DNA from: Sulfolobus sp. E5-1-F
GTDB lineage: Archaea > Thermoproteota > Thermoprotei_A > Sulfolobales > Sulfolobaceae
Assembly: GCF_009601705.1 (NCBI RefSeq)
Contig: NZ_CP045687.1
Span: forward strand, 2,330,001 to 2,394,000
Reading direction: 5' to 3'
DNA: 64,000 nucleotides
The position numbers were made by a program, and so were the translations under genes. Positions 28,450 to 37,505 of the stretch are shown one piece after another. The notes under the pieces are model-generated. The model was not told where the DNA came from. It searched no databases and saw only the letters and a list, made by a program, of their open reading frames with translations. Every line of letters starts with the position of its first letter. The stretch's first letter is position 1.

Positions 28450-28728
28450 GAAATGTTAAATGCTAAGTGCTATAATAGTGGATATATTATATTTTTAGAT
28501 TGAACAACCTTGTGGTGATATCAATATTTTACTTAAACGTGGATAATAATTCAATGTATTTGAAATATTTATTATCGCTCACTATTCACTAGGGAGTGTT
28601 CTCATGTAGTCATCTTATTCGATATTTAGTTGTAAAATTATATCAGACTAGAAATTTTTATAATTAGTCACCTTAATCTAGAGATAACCACAAAACTAGA
28701 ACGTACAAAATAGCCTAAGAAACTTTAT

Positions 28729-28787
28729 GTGCGAGAACTGCGAGTTTTTTGAAAGGGCGAATAACATGGAGCTCGCAGTTCTCGCAC
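28729..28787 (+). repeat. Start-codon hairpin of IS1-like copy A
   Basis: Perfect 16-bp inverted repeat: GTGCGAGAACTGCGAG (28729-28744) and CTCGCAGTTCTCGCAC (28772-28787), with a 27-nt loop. The ATG of the transposase (28766, MELAVLAQ) lies in the loop, and the 3' arm codes for residues 3-7. In mRNA this would place the start codon in an exposed loop on a very stable stem. Confidence 0.85.
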
Positions 28788-29682
28788 AACTAATACTTTT
28801 GATTTTAAGAAATTTAAATCTTAAAAGAAAGTACGAACTAAAGGTTCTTGCACTAGCGTTAGCATACTCCTTGGGAGTTCAGATCACGAAAATAGGAATC
28901 CCACCATCAACACTACTTGAGGAAAGTGGGAATAAGGAGGAGAAGGGAGAAAAGGCCAACATGCCCATCATGTAACTCTAACATAGTAGTGAAGAACGGT
29001 TCATCCAGAGGGAAAGAAAAATACAAGTGTAAAGCGTGTAGAAGAACGTTTTACAACACGCTAAAGCATAGAATGGATAGGGAACAAAGGGAGAGAATCT
29101 TAAAGGAGTACTTGAACAGAATGAGCATGAGGGCAATATCGAGAGTTGAGAATAAAGCGTTAACTACAATATATAGCATGGTAAAAAGAGTTGGGTTGAG
29201 AGCTTTTGAGTTGTCGATCTTGAGGGGTCAACTCAAGAGTTTCGTGGCTAAATTCACAGTGTTTGACGAGTTCTGGACTTATCTTCGTGTTAGGCATGGG
29301 AAGAGGAGGGAGGATCTATGGATATGGGTAGGTTTGCCAGATGGAATACCCTTCTACTAGTCTGGGGATAGGGATTATAAGTCCTTCAGTTTCCTCTTGA
29401 GGTGGTTACCTAGAAGTGGGGTAAACTATGCTTGATCACTACTGCCTTAATCAAGTTCTTGATAAACGCGTAGTAAGAAGTACACTATGGAGAGTCATAA
29501 TTCTTGGTGTAGGTCTTGCTAGGTTAGCTAGGGATACTAAGGTTAATAGGAGTCAGAGGATGGTGGATTACAGTTTAGCCTTGTTGAACGTTATGTATCC
29601 TCACGTGTTCTCAAGGAAGATAACGCCCTTAAACGAAACCTACTTGAAGGCAGTGCAGTATATTAGAGAAAACTTAATATAA
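28766..29682 (+). pseudogene. IS1-family transposase, copy A, several disruptions
   Basis: The N-terminus begins MELAVLAQLILLILRNLNLK. A 7-bp insertion near 28950 relative to copy B shifts the frame before the InsA-like zinc ribbon (CPSCNSN and CKACRRTFYN). The catalytic part contains DEFWTYLRVRHGKRREDLWI and then an in-frame TAG at 29358 where copy B has GAG. Further losses occur near 29430 and 29480. The last piece (ARLARDTKVNRSQRMVDYSL) has the IS1 C-terminal style. It cannot encode an active enzyme. Confidence 0.8.
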
Positions 29683-29857
29683 TTTTACAACTGAATATCG
29701 AATAAGATGACTACATGAGAACACTCCCAATGTATTGTGGATAGATGAGTCATAATTATAAATGCAAAATATTTTAAATGCATGAAATTGTTAATCACAT
29801 TTGAACATTCTCTCAAAAATTTTATATGACTCATTGCCTCTATTTTTATGACGAATT

Positions 29858-30946
29858 ATGAAATTTCAAGAAGCGTTGGAAAAAATTAAAGAAAAGATCC
29901 TAAGATTAATCGATATATCCGGAAGTAAATTTCCTATATATAAAGATTATAATTCCAAGGAGTGGGTATTTGCAGATGGAAAACATTGGATTTCACCATT
30001 TTGGTGTGGTATACTATGGAATATCGGATCATATTTTAGTGACGAAAAGATAATTGAAAGCGCAATAAAGTGCTCTTTCCTTCTAACAGCTGAAGAAGAT
30101 ATAGACACACATGATAGGGGATTTAAATACTTCTACTCGACAGTCAAAGGATGGGAGTTAACTAATTATACTAAATTCAAAGAAATATCGTTAAGAGGTG
30201 CTAATGATTTAGCAAATATGTTTAATCCGTCTTTAGGTTTCATTCCACTAGGAAGCGATGTTAGATTTCCGGGCGAACCACCAGAGGTCTCTAATTATGA
30301 GTTCATTATCGATACTATGACAGCATCATTGCCTTTACTATTATGGGCGTATAAGGTAACTAGCGAACCTAAATTTTATTATATTTCCATAATTCATGCC
30401 CATAGAACCTTTGATCTACTAATAAGGAAAGATTGGAGTACTTATCACGCAGTTAGAATTCTGCCATCAAATGGAGAGGTGTATAGACATACCCATCAAG
30501 GATACAGTAACGAGAGTTGTTGGAGCAGAGGTCAAGCGTGGGCAATTTATGGGTTTACGAAGCTTTACGAAGAAACGCATCTAAGATTTTTCTTAGTCAT
30601 TGCTGAGAAGCTTTTAGAGTACTTCATAAAGAACCTACCTATCAACAAAATACCTTTTTATGATTTTACGGATCCGTTAATTCCAAATGTTCGTTTAGAT
30701 ACATCGGCCTCTGCTATTGTATCATCTGCTATGTTAGACTTGTATAAGCTTACTGGTAATAATTATTATATAATAAATGCAATAGATATGATAAGAGCAT
30801 TACTCAGAAATGAGGTTTTCGTAGATGGTGGACTTCAGCATAGCAGGTATAGACAAGGTGAAGCTGAAGATGCTGAGATAATGTTCGGAGATTATTACCT
30901 ATCTGAAGCATTAATAAAAGCATTGTATTTGGGATTTCAATCATAA
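29858..30946 (+). CDS. Unsaturated glucuronyl hydrolase, GH88 family
   Basis: A 362-residue (alpha/alpha)6-barrel hydrolase that removes the 4,5-unsaturated uronic acid from oligosaccharides made by polysaccharide lyases. Family-typical segments are THDRGF with the first conserved Asp (~residue 88), FIIDTMTASLPLLLWA with the second, RHTHQGYSNESCWSRGQAWA, and the final FGDYYLSEAL. No signal peptide, so it acts in the cytoplasm. A TATA-like TTTTATAT lies ~37 bp upstream. It stands alone between two direct IS1-like elements, unlike its clustered neighbours. GH105 is less likely given the WSRGQAW context. Confidence 0.85.
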   Translation: MKFQEALEKIKEKILRLIDISGSKFPIYKDYNSKEWVFADGKHWISPFWCGILWNIGSYFSDEKIIESAIKCSFLLTAEEDIDTHDRGFKYFYSTVKGWELTNYTKFKEISLRGANDLANMFNPSLGFIPLGSDVRFPGEPPEVSNYEFIIDTMTASLPLLLWAYKVTSEPKFYYISIIHAHRTFDLLIRKDWSTYHAVRILPSNGEVYRHTHQGYSNESCWSRGQAWAIYGFTKLYEETHLRFFLVIAEKLLEYFIKNLPINKIPFYDFTDPLIPNVRLDTSASAIVSSAMLDLYKLTGNNYYIINAIDMIRALLRNEVFVDGGLQHSRYRQGEAEDAEIMFGDYYLSEALIKALYLGFQS

Positions 30947-31101
30947 AACTAAAAGGGAGTGTTCGAGAGTGTTCTCATGTAGTCATCTTATTCGATATTT
31001 AGTTGTAAAATTATATCAGACTAGAAATTGCAATAATTACTCATCTTAACCTATAGGTTAAGGAATTAAAACGCAAAGAATTGTCTCTGAAAAAGGTTTA
31101 T

Positions 31102-31161
31102 GTGCGAGGATTACGAGATTCTCTGTGAGGCTATTACAGATGGATCCCGTAATCCTCGCAC
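31102..31161 (+). repeat. Start-codon hairpin of IS1-like copy B
   Basis: GTGCGAGGATTACG (31102-31115) pairs perfectly with CGTAATCCTCGCAC (31148-31161). One mismatch and three more pairs extend the stem inward. The loop contains GTGAGG (31125) and ATG 31140 (MDPVILAQ). Compared with copy A, three base pairs of the stem are changed and all three changes are compensated. Confidence 0.85.
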
Positions 31162-32238
31162 AATTATTCATAATGATTTTAAGAAATTTAAATCTTAAGC
31201 CAAGAAAGTACGAGCTAAAGGTTCTTGCATTAGCGTTGACAGCCTACTCCTTGGGAGTTCAGATCACGAATAGTACTTTACGTAAATTTATCTCAAATTC
31301 CTTAAACCTTAAATATTAACATAAATTCTCTTCAAAAAGATTTAAGTAATCGTAAATAGTTTAAGCATATATAGTATAAATACACCTTAAATTCTACATT
31401 GAAAAAACTAAACATTATCTACTATGCGTCGTTTTCAGGAAACTACTACACGAAAATAGGAATCCCACCATCAACACTACTTGAGGAAAGTGGGAATAAG
31501 GAGGAGAAGAGACCAACATGCCCATCATGCAACTCGAATAGGGTAGTCAAGAACGGCTCATCCAGAGGGAAGGCAACGTATAGATGCAAAGTGTGTGGAA
31601 GAACGTTTTACAACACGCTGAAGCACAGAATGGATAGAAAACAAAGGGAGAGAATCTTAAAGGAGTACTTGAACAGGATGAGGGCAATATCAAGAGTTGA
31701 GGGAAAGCCATTAACTACAGCCTAGTGAAGAGGATTGGAGCAAAGGCCTTCACGAGCTTAATAATATTGAGGGGGCAACTCAAGGGTTTCATGGCCAAGT
31801 CTACAGTGTTTGACGAGTTCTGGACTTATCTTCGTGTTAGGCATGGGAAGGTTAGAGCGGATCTCTGGATTTGGACTGCTCTTTCTGATGGGGTACCTTT
31901 TTACGAGTCTGGGGACAGAAGTTATGGGACTTTCCGTCTCCTCTTGAGCTGGTTACCTAGGAGTGGGGTAAACTATACTGATCACTACTGTGTTTATCAA
32001 GTTCTTGATAAACGTGTGGCGAGTAAGAAGTACACTTACATTGTGGAGAGCCATAATTCTTGGTGTAGGTCTTGCTAGGTTAGCTAGGGATACTAGGGTT
32101 AATAGGAGTCTGAGGATGGTGGATTACAGTTTAGCCTTGTTGAACGTTATGTATCCTCACGTGTTCTCAAGGGAGATAACGCCCTTAAACGAGACTTACT
32201 TGAAGGGAATACAGTATATTAGAGATAATCTGATATAA
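31140..32238 (+). pseudogene. IS1-family transposase, copy B, disrupted
   Basis: Starts MDPVILAQLFIMILRNLNLK at ATG 31140, is interrupted by the MITE-like insert after QITN, then resumes with KIGIPPSTLLEESGNK and an intact zinc ribbon (CPSCNSN and CKVCGRTFYN). A small deletion near 31715 shifts the frame. The catalytic segment DEFWTYLRVRHGKVRADLWI, then ESGDRSYGTF and SKKYTYIVESHNSWCRS follow. A further +1 shift near 32075 is needed to reach ARLARDTRVNRSLRMVDYSL; copy A shows the same shift. Inactive. Confidence 0.8.
31271..31448. mobile_element. MITE-like 178-bp insertion inside IS1-like copy B
   Basis: Relative to copy A, 178 bp are inserted and flanked by the direct repeat CACGAA (31265-31270 and 31449-31454). 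The ends are imperfectly inverted: TAGTACTTTACG at the left and, on the other strand, TAGTAGTTTCCT at the right. It has no coding potential. Size and lack of genes fit the Sulfolobus SM-type non-autonomous elements; which one cannot be said without a search. Confidence 0.7.
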
Positions 32239-32282
32239 TTTTACTAACAGTTCTCGAATAAGATGACTGCATGAGAACACTC

Positions 32283-32525
32283 CCAGCTAGATAACTTGCT
32301 AAGCTTAACACGATCTCCTCCCTAACGTGAAATCTCGGCTTAAGATTAATAGGATTAAAATAACTTGGGTGAGCACGGGGATGTTCCATCTGTTCATTAT
32401 TTACTCACTAACAAGAATCCCGTGCTCATCCAAAAAGGTATTACGCTAAACAAAAACAATTTATTTTTGTAATAAAAGCAACTTATACGATTAATTTCAA
32501 ATTAATTAAATTGTTGACCACACTC
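32283..32525 (-). mobile_element. Truncated IS6-like fragment, inverted relative to 21330
   Basis: Reverse complement of ~21330-21577: the element's left end is at 32525 and the fragment is cut at 32283 by IS1-like copy B. It retains the leader, the start-codon hairpin and the first ~35 transposase codons, with a short deletion near 32350 (about 10 bp, versus 21506-21516) and an extra C at the hairpin arm that shifts the frame after ATG. Confidence 0.85.
32367..32431 (-). repeat. Start-codon hairpin of the inverted IS6-like fragment
   Basis: Plus-strand arms GGGTGAGCACGGGG (32367-32380) and TCCCGTGCTCATCC (32418-32431). In element orientation the loop carries GTGAG and then ACAGATGGA, like IS1-like copy B, with the ATG placed to read into PVLTQ once the extra C is ignored. 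This is probably the ancestral loop orientation. Confidence 0.82.
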
Positions 32526-32610
32526 ATAAAGATAATCATAGTTTAATATTATTTATTTGAAATATATCAAAAAGGGTTCACAACGCATCTTATTTCATAT
32601 CATAATTAAA

Positions 32611-33243
32611 TTATGCTTCTAACGCTTCGAGTAGCTTTAAAGCAATTACCATATGTCCAGCAAAATTTGGGTGAATTGGTTCTGGTGCATAAACGTTAGG
32701 TTCCCTTATGTTAACTATCTTTTTAAAAGTATCATAAAGGTCAATATAAATAGCCGAGAATTCATTGGAAAGCAACCTAACTTTCTCTACATATTGGGGT
32801 AATAACTCTAATACTTTAGCTCTAAATCCATTTTCAAGTTTATTCCGGCTTATATAAAATGGCGTCATCAAAATCAAGTTTACATTATGAAGTATCTTTT
32901 TAGTGTATATTAGTAGATGTCTTAAGTTTTTATAGTAATTCTCAGGATCAAACAACGTTAAACCGCCCAAGAACTTATGAAGGTCATTTATTCCAATTAA
33001 GATTGATATCCAGGTTGGTTTATAACTTAGCACGTCATCGTCCCATCTATCTAGGAGGTCAATTACAGTATTTCCACTTATACCGGAATTTATGACGGTA
33101 ATTTTTATCTCAGGATATTTAGCTAACATAAGATTATAAAAAAGATTGACATACCCGTACCCTAAAGGAGCGTTGATTGACTTTCCACTATCGGTTATAC
33201 TATCTCCAGCAAAAACTACAATGTCTCCATCAGTTAATCTCAA
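32611..33243 (-). CDS. SGNH/GDSL-family esterase
   Basis: A 210-residue serine hydrolase. Block I is VVFAGDSITD with nucleophile Ser15, block II contains NSGISGNT (oxyanion Gly), block III is ILIGINDLH (oxyanion Asn) and block V is EPIHPNFAGH (Asp/His pair HPNFAGH). There is no signal peptide. In a sugar island it is best read as a carbohydrate esterase that removes acetyl groups from xylo- or other oligosaccharides after uptake. It is divergent from malA. Confidence 0.85.
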   Translation of the reverse strand: MRLTDGDIVVFAGDSITDSGKSINAPLGYGYVNLFYNLMLAKYPEIKITVINSGISGNTVIDLLDRWDDDVLSYKPTWISILIGINDLHKFLGGLTLFDPENYYKNLRHLLIYTKKILHNVNLILMTPFYISRNKLENGFRAKVLELLPQYVEKVRLLSNEFSAIYIDLYDTFKKIVNIREPNVYAPEPIHPNFAGHMVIALKLLEALEA

Positions 33244-33481
33244 GGTAGGTCACAGATAGCATAATTTAACTCGTTAATATATAAATCTATTTTGCTAAAA
33301 ACCCTCTTTAATTAATAACGGATGAAGCTAGTTAAAAATGTCTCTAAATTGTGTATCACTATTTTAAAAGTAACGTAGTTAGTTATTGCGTAATCCTAAA
33401 ATGGGATGACAATTTATGTGCTAGATACACCAGTGGAAGAAAGCTTTATATTTTGAAGAGAAATGCATACGTTGACGAAGG

Positions 33482-35563
33482 ATGGAAGTAATAAGGATTT
33501 ACGAGGGATACGGCGTTTACAAAGTAGTTATTGGAGAACCATTTCCTCCAATTGAATTCCAATTTGAGCAAAAGGTAACATCAAATAAATCCTTATCAGA
33601 GTTGGGTCTAACAGTTATTAAACAAGATAACAAGGTTATTATCGAGAAATCATTAGATTTGAAAGAGCACATTGTAGGATTGGGCGAGAAGGCATTTGAA
33701 TTAGATAGAAAGAGGAAAAGGTATGTAATGTACAACGTTGACGCTGGTGCTTATAAGAAATATCAAGATCCACTTTACGTTAGTATACCCTTCTTTATAT
33801 CAGTGAAGGATGGGACTGCGACTGGCTACTTCTTCAACTCGGCTTCTAAGGTAATTTTCGATATAGGACTTGAGGAATATGACAAGATAATCGTGACAAT
33901 TCCAGAGGACTCAGTGGAGTTTTATGTAATTGAGGGGCCAAGAATCGAGGACGTTATTGAAAGGTACACGGAACTAACAGGGAGACCTCTCCTACCTCCT
34001 ATGTGGGCTTTAGGTTATATGATATCACGTTATTCTTACTACCCCCAAGATAAGGTTGTTGAGATAGTTAATTTAATGCAAAAGGAGGGTTTTAGAGTAG
34101 CTGGAGTATTCTTAGACATTCACTACATGGATTCTTACAAATTATTTACGTGGCATCCTAATAGGTTCCCAGAACCTAAAAAGATGATAGATGAGTTACA
34201 TAGGAGAAACGTTAAGTTAATTACAATAGTTGACCACGGAATAAGGGTTGATCAGAACTATTCACCATTTCTTTCCGGGATAGGAAAATTCTGTGAGATT
34301 GATAACGGTGAAATATTTGTAGGTAAAATGTGGCCTGGAACTACTGTTTATCCTGACTTCTTTAGGGAAGATACTAGAGAATGGTGGGCGAGGTTAATTT
34401 CCGAATGGTTATCACAAGGAGTTGATGGTATTTGGCTAGACATGAATGAACCAACAGACTTCTCTAGGGCTATTGAGATAAGAGATATTTTATCGTCACT
34501 ACCCGTACAGTTTAGAGATGATAGACTTATAACCACCTTTCCAGATAACGTAATTCACTACTTGAGGGGAAAAAGAGTTAAACATGAAAAAGTTAGAAAC
34601 GCTTATCCTTTATATGAGGCTATGGCAACGTTCGAGGGATTTAGGAAGAGTGGTAGGAACGAGATATTTATTTTAAGTAGAGCAGGTTATGCTGGAATAC
34701 AAAGATACGCATTTATCTGGACTGGTGATAATACCCCTTCATGGGATGATTTGAAGCTTCAACTACAATTAGTTCTCGGCTTATCGATTTCTGGTGTACC
34801 TTTTGTTGGCTGTGATATAGGTGGATTTCAAGGCAGGAATTTTGCGGAAATTGACAACTCTTTAGACTTGTTAGTAAGGTATTATAGTCTTGCTCTGTTC
34901 TTCCCCTTCTATAGGTCACATAAGGCTACTGATGGTATAGACACAGAACCAGTTTTCCTGCCAGAGTACCATAAAAAGAAAATAAAGGAAATCGTAGAGT
35001 TGAGGTATAAGTTCTTACCCTATATTTACTCCTTAGCGTTAGAGGCTAGTGAAAAGGGACATCCTATTGTTAGACCCCTATTTTATGAGTTCCAAGATGA
35101 CGATGACATGTATAAAATTGAAGACGAGTATATGGTTGGTAAGTATCTACTTTATGCTCCAATTATAAGCAAGGAGGAGAGTAGGTTAGTAACATTACCT
35201 AGAGGTAAGTGGTATAATTACTGGAATGGTGAGATAATACAAGGTAAGAGTGTTGTTAAGTCTACTCATGATTTGCCAATTTACTTAAGAGAAGGTTCAA
35301 TAATCCCACTAGAAAATGACGAGCTAATAGTTTACGGTGAGACCTCGTTCAAACGTTATGATAAAGTTGAAATTATCTCCTCAAGTAGTGAAATTAGGTT
35401 TTCAAAGGAGGTTTATATTTCTAAGCTAACTTTCATATCAGAGAAACCAGTGAGCGAGATAACATTTGACGATGGTAAGGCAATTCAAGTAGAGAAGATT
35501 ATGCAGAATACTTACGTTGCTAGGATTAATCAAAAAGTTAAGGGAAAGATTACCTTAGAGTAA
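33482..35563 (+). CDS. malA: Alpha-glucosidase MalA, GH31
   Basis: A 693-residue GH31 alpha-glucosidase that releases glucose from maltose and maltodextrins in the cytoplasm. The catalytic nucleophile is Asp320 in WLDMNEP and the acid/base is Asp416 in [10 protein letters not shown]; both positions match those published for S. solfataricus MalA, which strongly supports orthology. A TATA-like CTTTATATTTT lies ~38 bp upstream, without an ara box. The 3' end overlaps the convergent isomerase gene by 9 bp. Confidence 0.96.
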   Translation: MEVIRIYEGYGVYKVVIGEPFPPIEFQFEQKVTSNKSLSELGLTVIKQDNKVIIEKSLDLKEHIVGLGEKAFELDRKRKRYVMYNVDAGAYKKYQDPLYVSIPFFISVKDGTATGYFFNSASKVIFDIGLEEYDKIIVTIPEDSVEFYVIEGPRIEDVIERYTELTGRPLLPPMWALGYMISRYSYYPQDKVVEIVNLMQKEGFRVAGVFLDIHYMDSYKLFTWHPNRFPEPKKMIDELHRRNVKLITIVDHGIRVDQNYSPFLSGIGKFCEIDNGEIFVGKMWPGTTVYPDFFREDTREWWARLISEWLSQGVDGIWLDMNEPTDFSRAIEIRDILSSLPVQFRDDRLITTFPDNVIHYLRGKRVKHEKVRNAYPLYEAMATFEGFRKSGRNEIFILSRAGYAGIQRYAFIWTGDNTPSWDDLKLQLQLVLGLSISGVPFVGCDIGGFQGRNFAEIDNSLDLLVRYYSLALFFPFYRSHKATDGIDTEPVFLPEYHKKKIKEIVELRYKFLPYIYSLALEASEKGHPIVRPLFYEFQDDDDMYKIEDEYMVGKYLLYAPIISKEESRLVTLPRGKWYNYWNGEIIQGKSVVKSTHDLPIYLREGSIIPLENDELIVYGETSFKRYDKVEIISSSSEIRFSKEVYISKLTFISEKPVSEITFDDGKAIQVEKIMQNTYVARINQKVKGKITLE

Positions 35564-36253
35564 TTTTTTCACGTAATCTAAGGACTTAACTATGCCCGGA
35601 ATTGGGTTTTCGGAATCTGGCTCGTATTCTATCATCAGCGGAATATCCAAATTTAATTCTTTTACCTTACTTATAACCCCCTTCACATCCAAAACCCCAC
35701 TACCCACAATCACGTCCTCTCCCTTATAATTTACATCTTTAACGTGAATGTCGTGAATTCTTTCCCTTAACGTGGTTATTGCCTCAATTGGATTCTCACC
35801 ATATCTAAATAAGTGAGCTAGATCAAGGCACATTCCTACTCTACGATCTAAACTTTTTGTGAACTCGTAAATCCTCTTATAAGATCCCCATCTATGGGTG
35901 GGACCATGATTATGTATCGCAACTTTAATATCGTATTCCTTAGCTAGGTCGCTTATTAAGTTAAGGGAATCCTCATCTGGATCCGCAGTTATTACCTCAA
36001 TTTCACCCTTGTTTGCGAAGTCGAAAATGCTTCTTAGCTCTTTTTCGTCTCTTTTTAAATGATTAACCCCATGGGCGATAACTTTGACTCCGTTTTCTTT
36101 ATGTAAATTGATTATATCCTCAATACTATTAGAAGAGGGAGGTAAGTGTCTTGGAAACGCCTCAACGTAGGATATTCCCAAACTAGAGATTACCTTTAAA
36201 GCATTATCATAAGTTAATTTTCTAAGTGAATAACTTTGAATTCCGAGTTTCAT
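35555..36253 (-). CDS. Sugar phosphate isomerase/epimerase-like TIM barrel (AP endonuclease 2 family)
   Basis: A 232-residue xylose-isomerase-like barrel. Conserved pieces include the N-terminal [18 protein letters not shown], the metal-site segments [26 protein letters not shown] and the final IEYEPD. These supply the Glu/Asp/His ligands typical of hexulose/inosose isomerases and epimerases. Its promoter carries an ara-box-like element, so it may be pentose-regulated. It faces malA tail to tail. Confidence 0.82.
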   Translation of the reverse strand: MKLGIQSYSLRKLTYDNALKVISSLGISYVEAFPRHLPPSSNSIEDIINLHKENGVKVIAHGVNHLKRDEKELRSIFDFANKGEIEVITADPDEDSLNLISDLAKEYDIKVAIHNHGPTHRWGSYKRIYEFTKSLDRRVGMCLDLAHLFRYGENPIEAITTLRERIHDIHVKDVNYKGEDVIVGSGVLDVKGVISKVKELNLDIPLMIEYEPDSENPIPGIVKSLDYVKKLL

Positions 36254-36276
36254 AAGTTAGAGGAACACGTATTTGA

Positions 36277-36301
36277 TATTTAAATTTAGCTTTAACTTGT
36301 T
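36277..36301 (-). promoter_or_regulatory. Promoter with ara-box-like element for the isomerase gene
   Basis: On the minus strand AACAAGTTAAA (36301-36291) lies 6 bp before TTTAAATA (36284-36277), ~24 bp from the ATG at 36253. That gives a leaderless transcript. The 11-mer differs from the ara box AACATGTTAAA at one base. Confidence 0.7.
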
Positions 36302-36434
36302 AACCAAAAAATTATTAAAGAGTAGTAGTCACTGTTCAACTTTTTTGAGATATAGAATAGTTTTAAAAAATAAAGAAAGTTATGAGAGAAGTTCTTAATT
36401 TTAATCAGATAATCATTATGAATAATAAAAAAGA

Positions 36435-37505
36435 TTATACTACAATCCTAAAATCTAAGGGCAGTTTCATCACTTGTTTGTTAACTGAGGAAAGGTAAAC
36501 AGCTTTTATCACCTCTAAGCTTTTCATGCCCTCCTTTCCACTTATCGGAAAATCCTTATCTTGCGATAAAGCCCTTAGGAAATCTCTAAACAACTCCTTA
36601 TGCAAATTACCTGGTTGAGTGATTGTTTCCTTTTTATGCTCAATGCTCACCTTAGACTCCTCAACCTTATCCTCAATTGTCACTGTTGACAATTTATCGT
36701 CAAGTATTTCCACAAACCCGTTATTTCCATGTATCCTAATCTTTCTATACTGGTGAGTAGTAGGTTTCATGGAGACAGTTTGAGAAATTGTGCCTAGTGC
36801 ACCGTTCTTATATCTTATAATGGCAACTGCGGTATCCTCAACTTCAATTTCTTCATGAGTCAAATTGTCAACAAATCCAGATACCTCCTCTACATCTCCA
36901 TTTAACCATATCATTAAATCGATAGTGTGTATGCCTTGATTTGTCATAACTCCCCCTCCCTCAGTATTCCACATCCCTCTCCAACTTCTAGCTATCTCAT
37001 CTCTTTTATAATATCCCTTCATATCACGATACCATTTCAATTCCGACTCAACCAGATATATTCTACCAAGCTCCTTCAAGATTTCGTTCTTTAACCTCCT
37101 AATGTCCGGAGCGTATCTTTCTTGGAATATAACTCCTAGTTTAACTCCGTTTCTCTCAGCTCTACTTATCATTTCCTTAGCTCCAGCTAGGGTAGTAGCC
37201 ATTGGCTTTTCGACTATTACATGTTTTCCATATTCCATCGCTAAAATAGCTTGAGGTGCGTGTAAATAAGAGGGTGTTGCTATGGTAATGAGATCAACAT
37301 CTGGGTTTCTTAACGCATCATCTATGGTGGTATAATACGTTATACCGTAATCACTTCCTATTTTCTCTGCAATTCCCTTAACTTGATCCACTACTGCAAC
37401 AAGTTTTACTAATTCTGTTTCCTTTTCTAACTCCTTTAATACTTTTACGTGAGTTTTACCTATTGAACCTAAGCCTACAACGGCTATACCAAATCTCTTT
37501 TGCAT
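36435..37505 (-). CDS. Gfo/Idh/MocA-family NAD(P)-dependent oxidoreductase
   Basis: A 356-residue dehydrogenase with an N-terminal Rossmann fold (VVGLGSIGKTHVKVL) and the family motif EKPMATTLAGAKEM, whose lysine takes part in catalysis. The second half contains GGGVMTNQGIHTIDLMIWL, where the His acts on the sugar hydroxyl. Family members oxidise sugars, inositols or glycosides. The neighbouring isomerase barrel on the same strand suggests the two act on the same sugar, for example in oxidation-epimerisation. Confidence 0.88.
   Translation of the reverse strand: MQKRFGIAVVGLGSIGKTHVKVLKELEKETELVKLVAVVDQVKGIAEKIGSDYGITYYTTIDDALRNPDVDLITIATPSYLHAPQAILAMEYGKHVIVEKPMATTLAGAKEMISRAERNGVKLGVIFQERYAPDIRRLKNEILKELGRIYLVESELKWYRDMKGYYKRDEIARSWRGMWNTEGGGVMTNQGIHTIDLMIWLNGDVEEVSGFVDNLTHEEIEVEDTAVAIIRYKNGALGTISQTVSMKPTTHQYRKIRIHGNNGFVEILDDKLSTVTIEDKVEESKVSIEHKKETITQPGNLHKELFRDFLRALSQDKDFPISGKEGMKSLEVIKAVYLSSVNKQVMKLPLDFRIVV

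Larger units (their letters stand above)
28592..29728 (+). mobile_element. IS1-like insertion sequence, copy A (1137 bp, degenerate)
   Basis: Bounded by ~52-bp terminal inverted repeats beginning GGGAGTGTTCTCATGTAGTC (28592-28643 and 29677-29728, one mismatch). It carries a broken IS1-type transposase. A possible 8-bp target copy AATGTATT follows the right end directly (29729-29736), but its left partner (28553-28560) is 31 bp outside the left end. Size and sequence style recall the Sulfolobus ISC1173 group, from memory only. It shares orientation with copy B. Confidence 0.85.
30955..32284 (+). mobile_element. IS1-like insertion sequence, copy B, with nested MITE
   Basis: Same family and orientation as copy A. 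The left end appears twice: GGGAGTGTTC at 30955, then GAGAGTGTTCTCATGTAG from 30965. The right end is at 32284 (…GAGAACACTCCC). A 178-bp insert lies at 31271-31448, so the element proper is ~1.14 kb. Its right end joins directly to a truncated, inverted IS6-like fragment, so this copy inserted into or replaced part of that element. Confidence 0.82.

Noticed and set aside
33265-33290. AACGAGTTAAA on the minus strand upstream of the SGNH esterase
   Set aside because: It lies between the TATA-like element and the start codon, not upstream of TATA, so it does not fit the ara-box layout.
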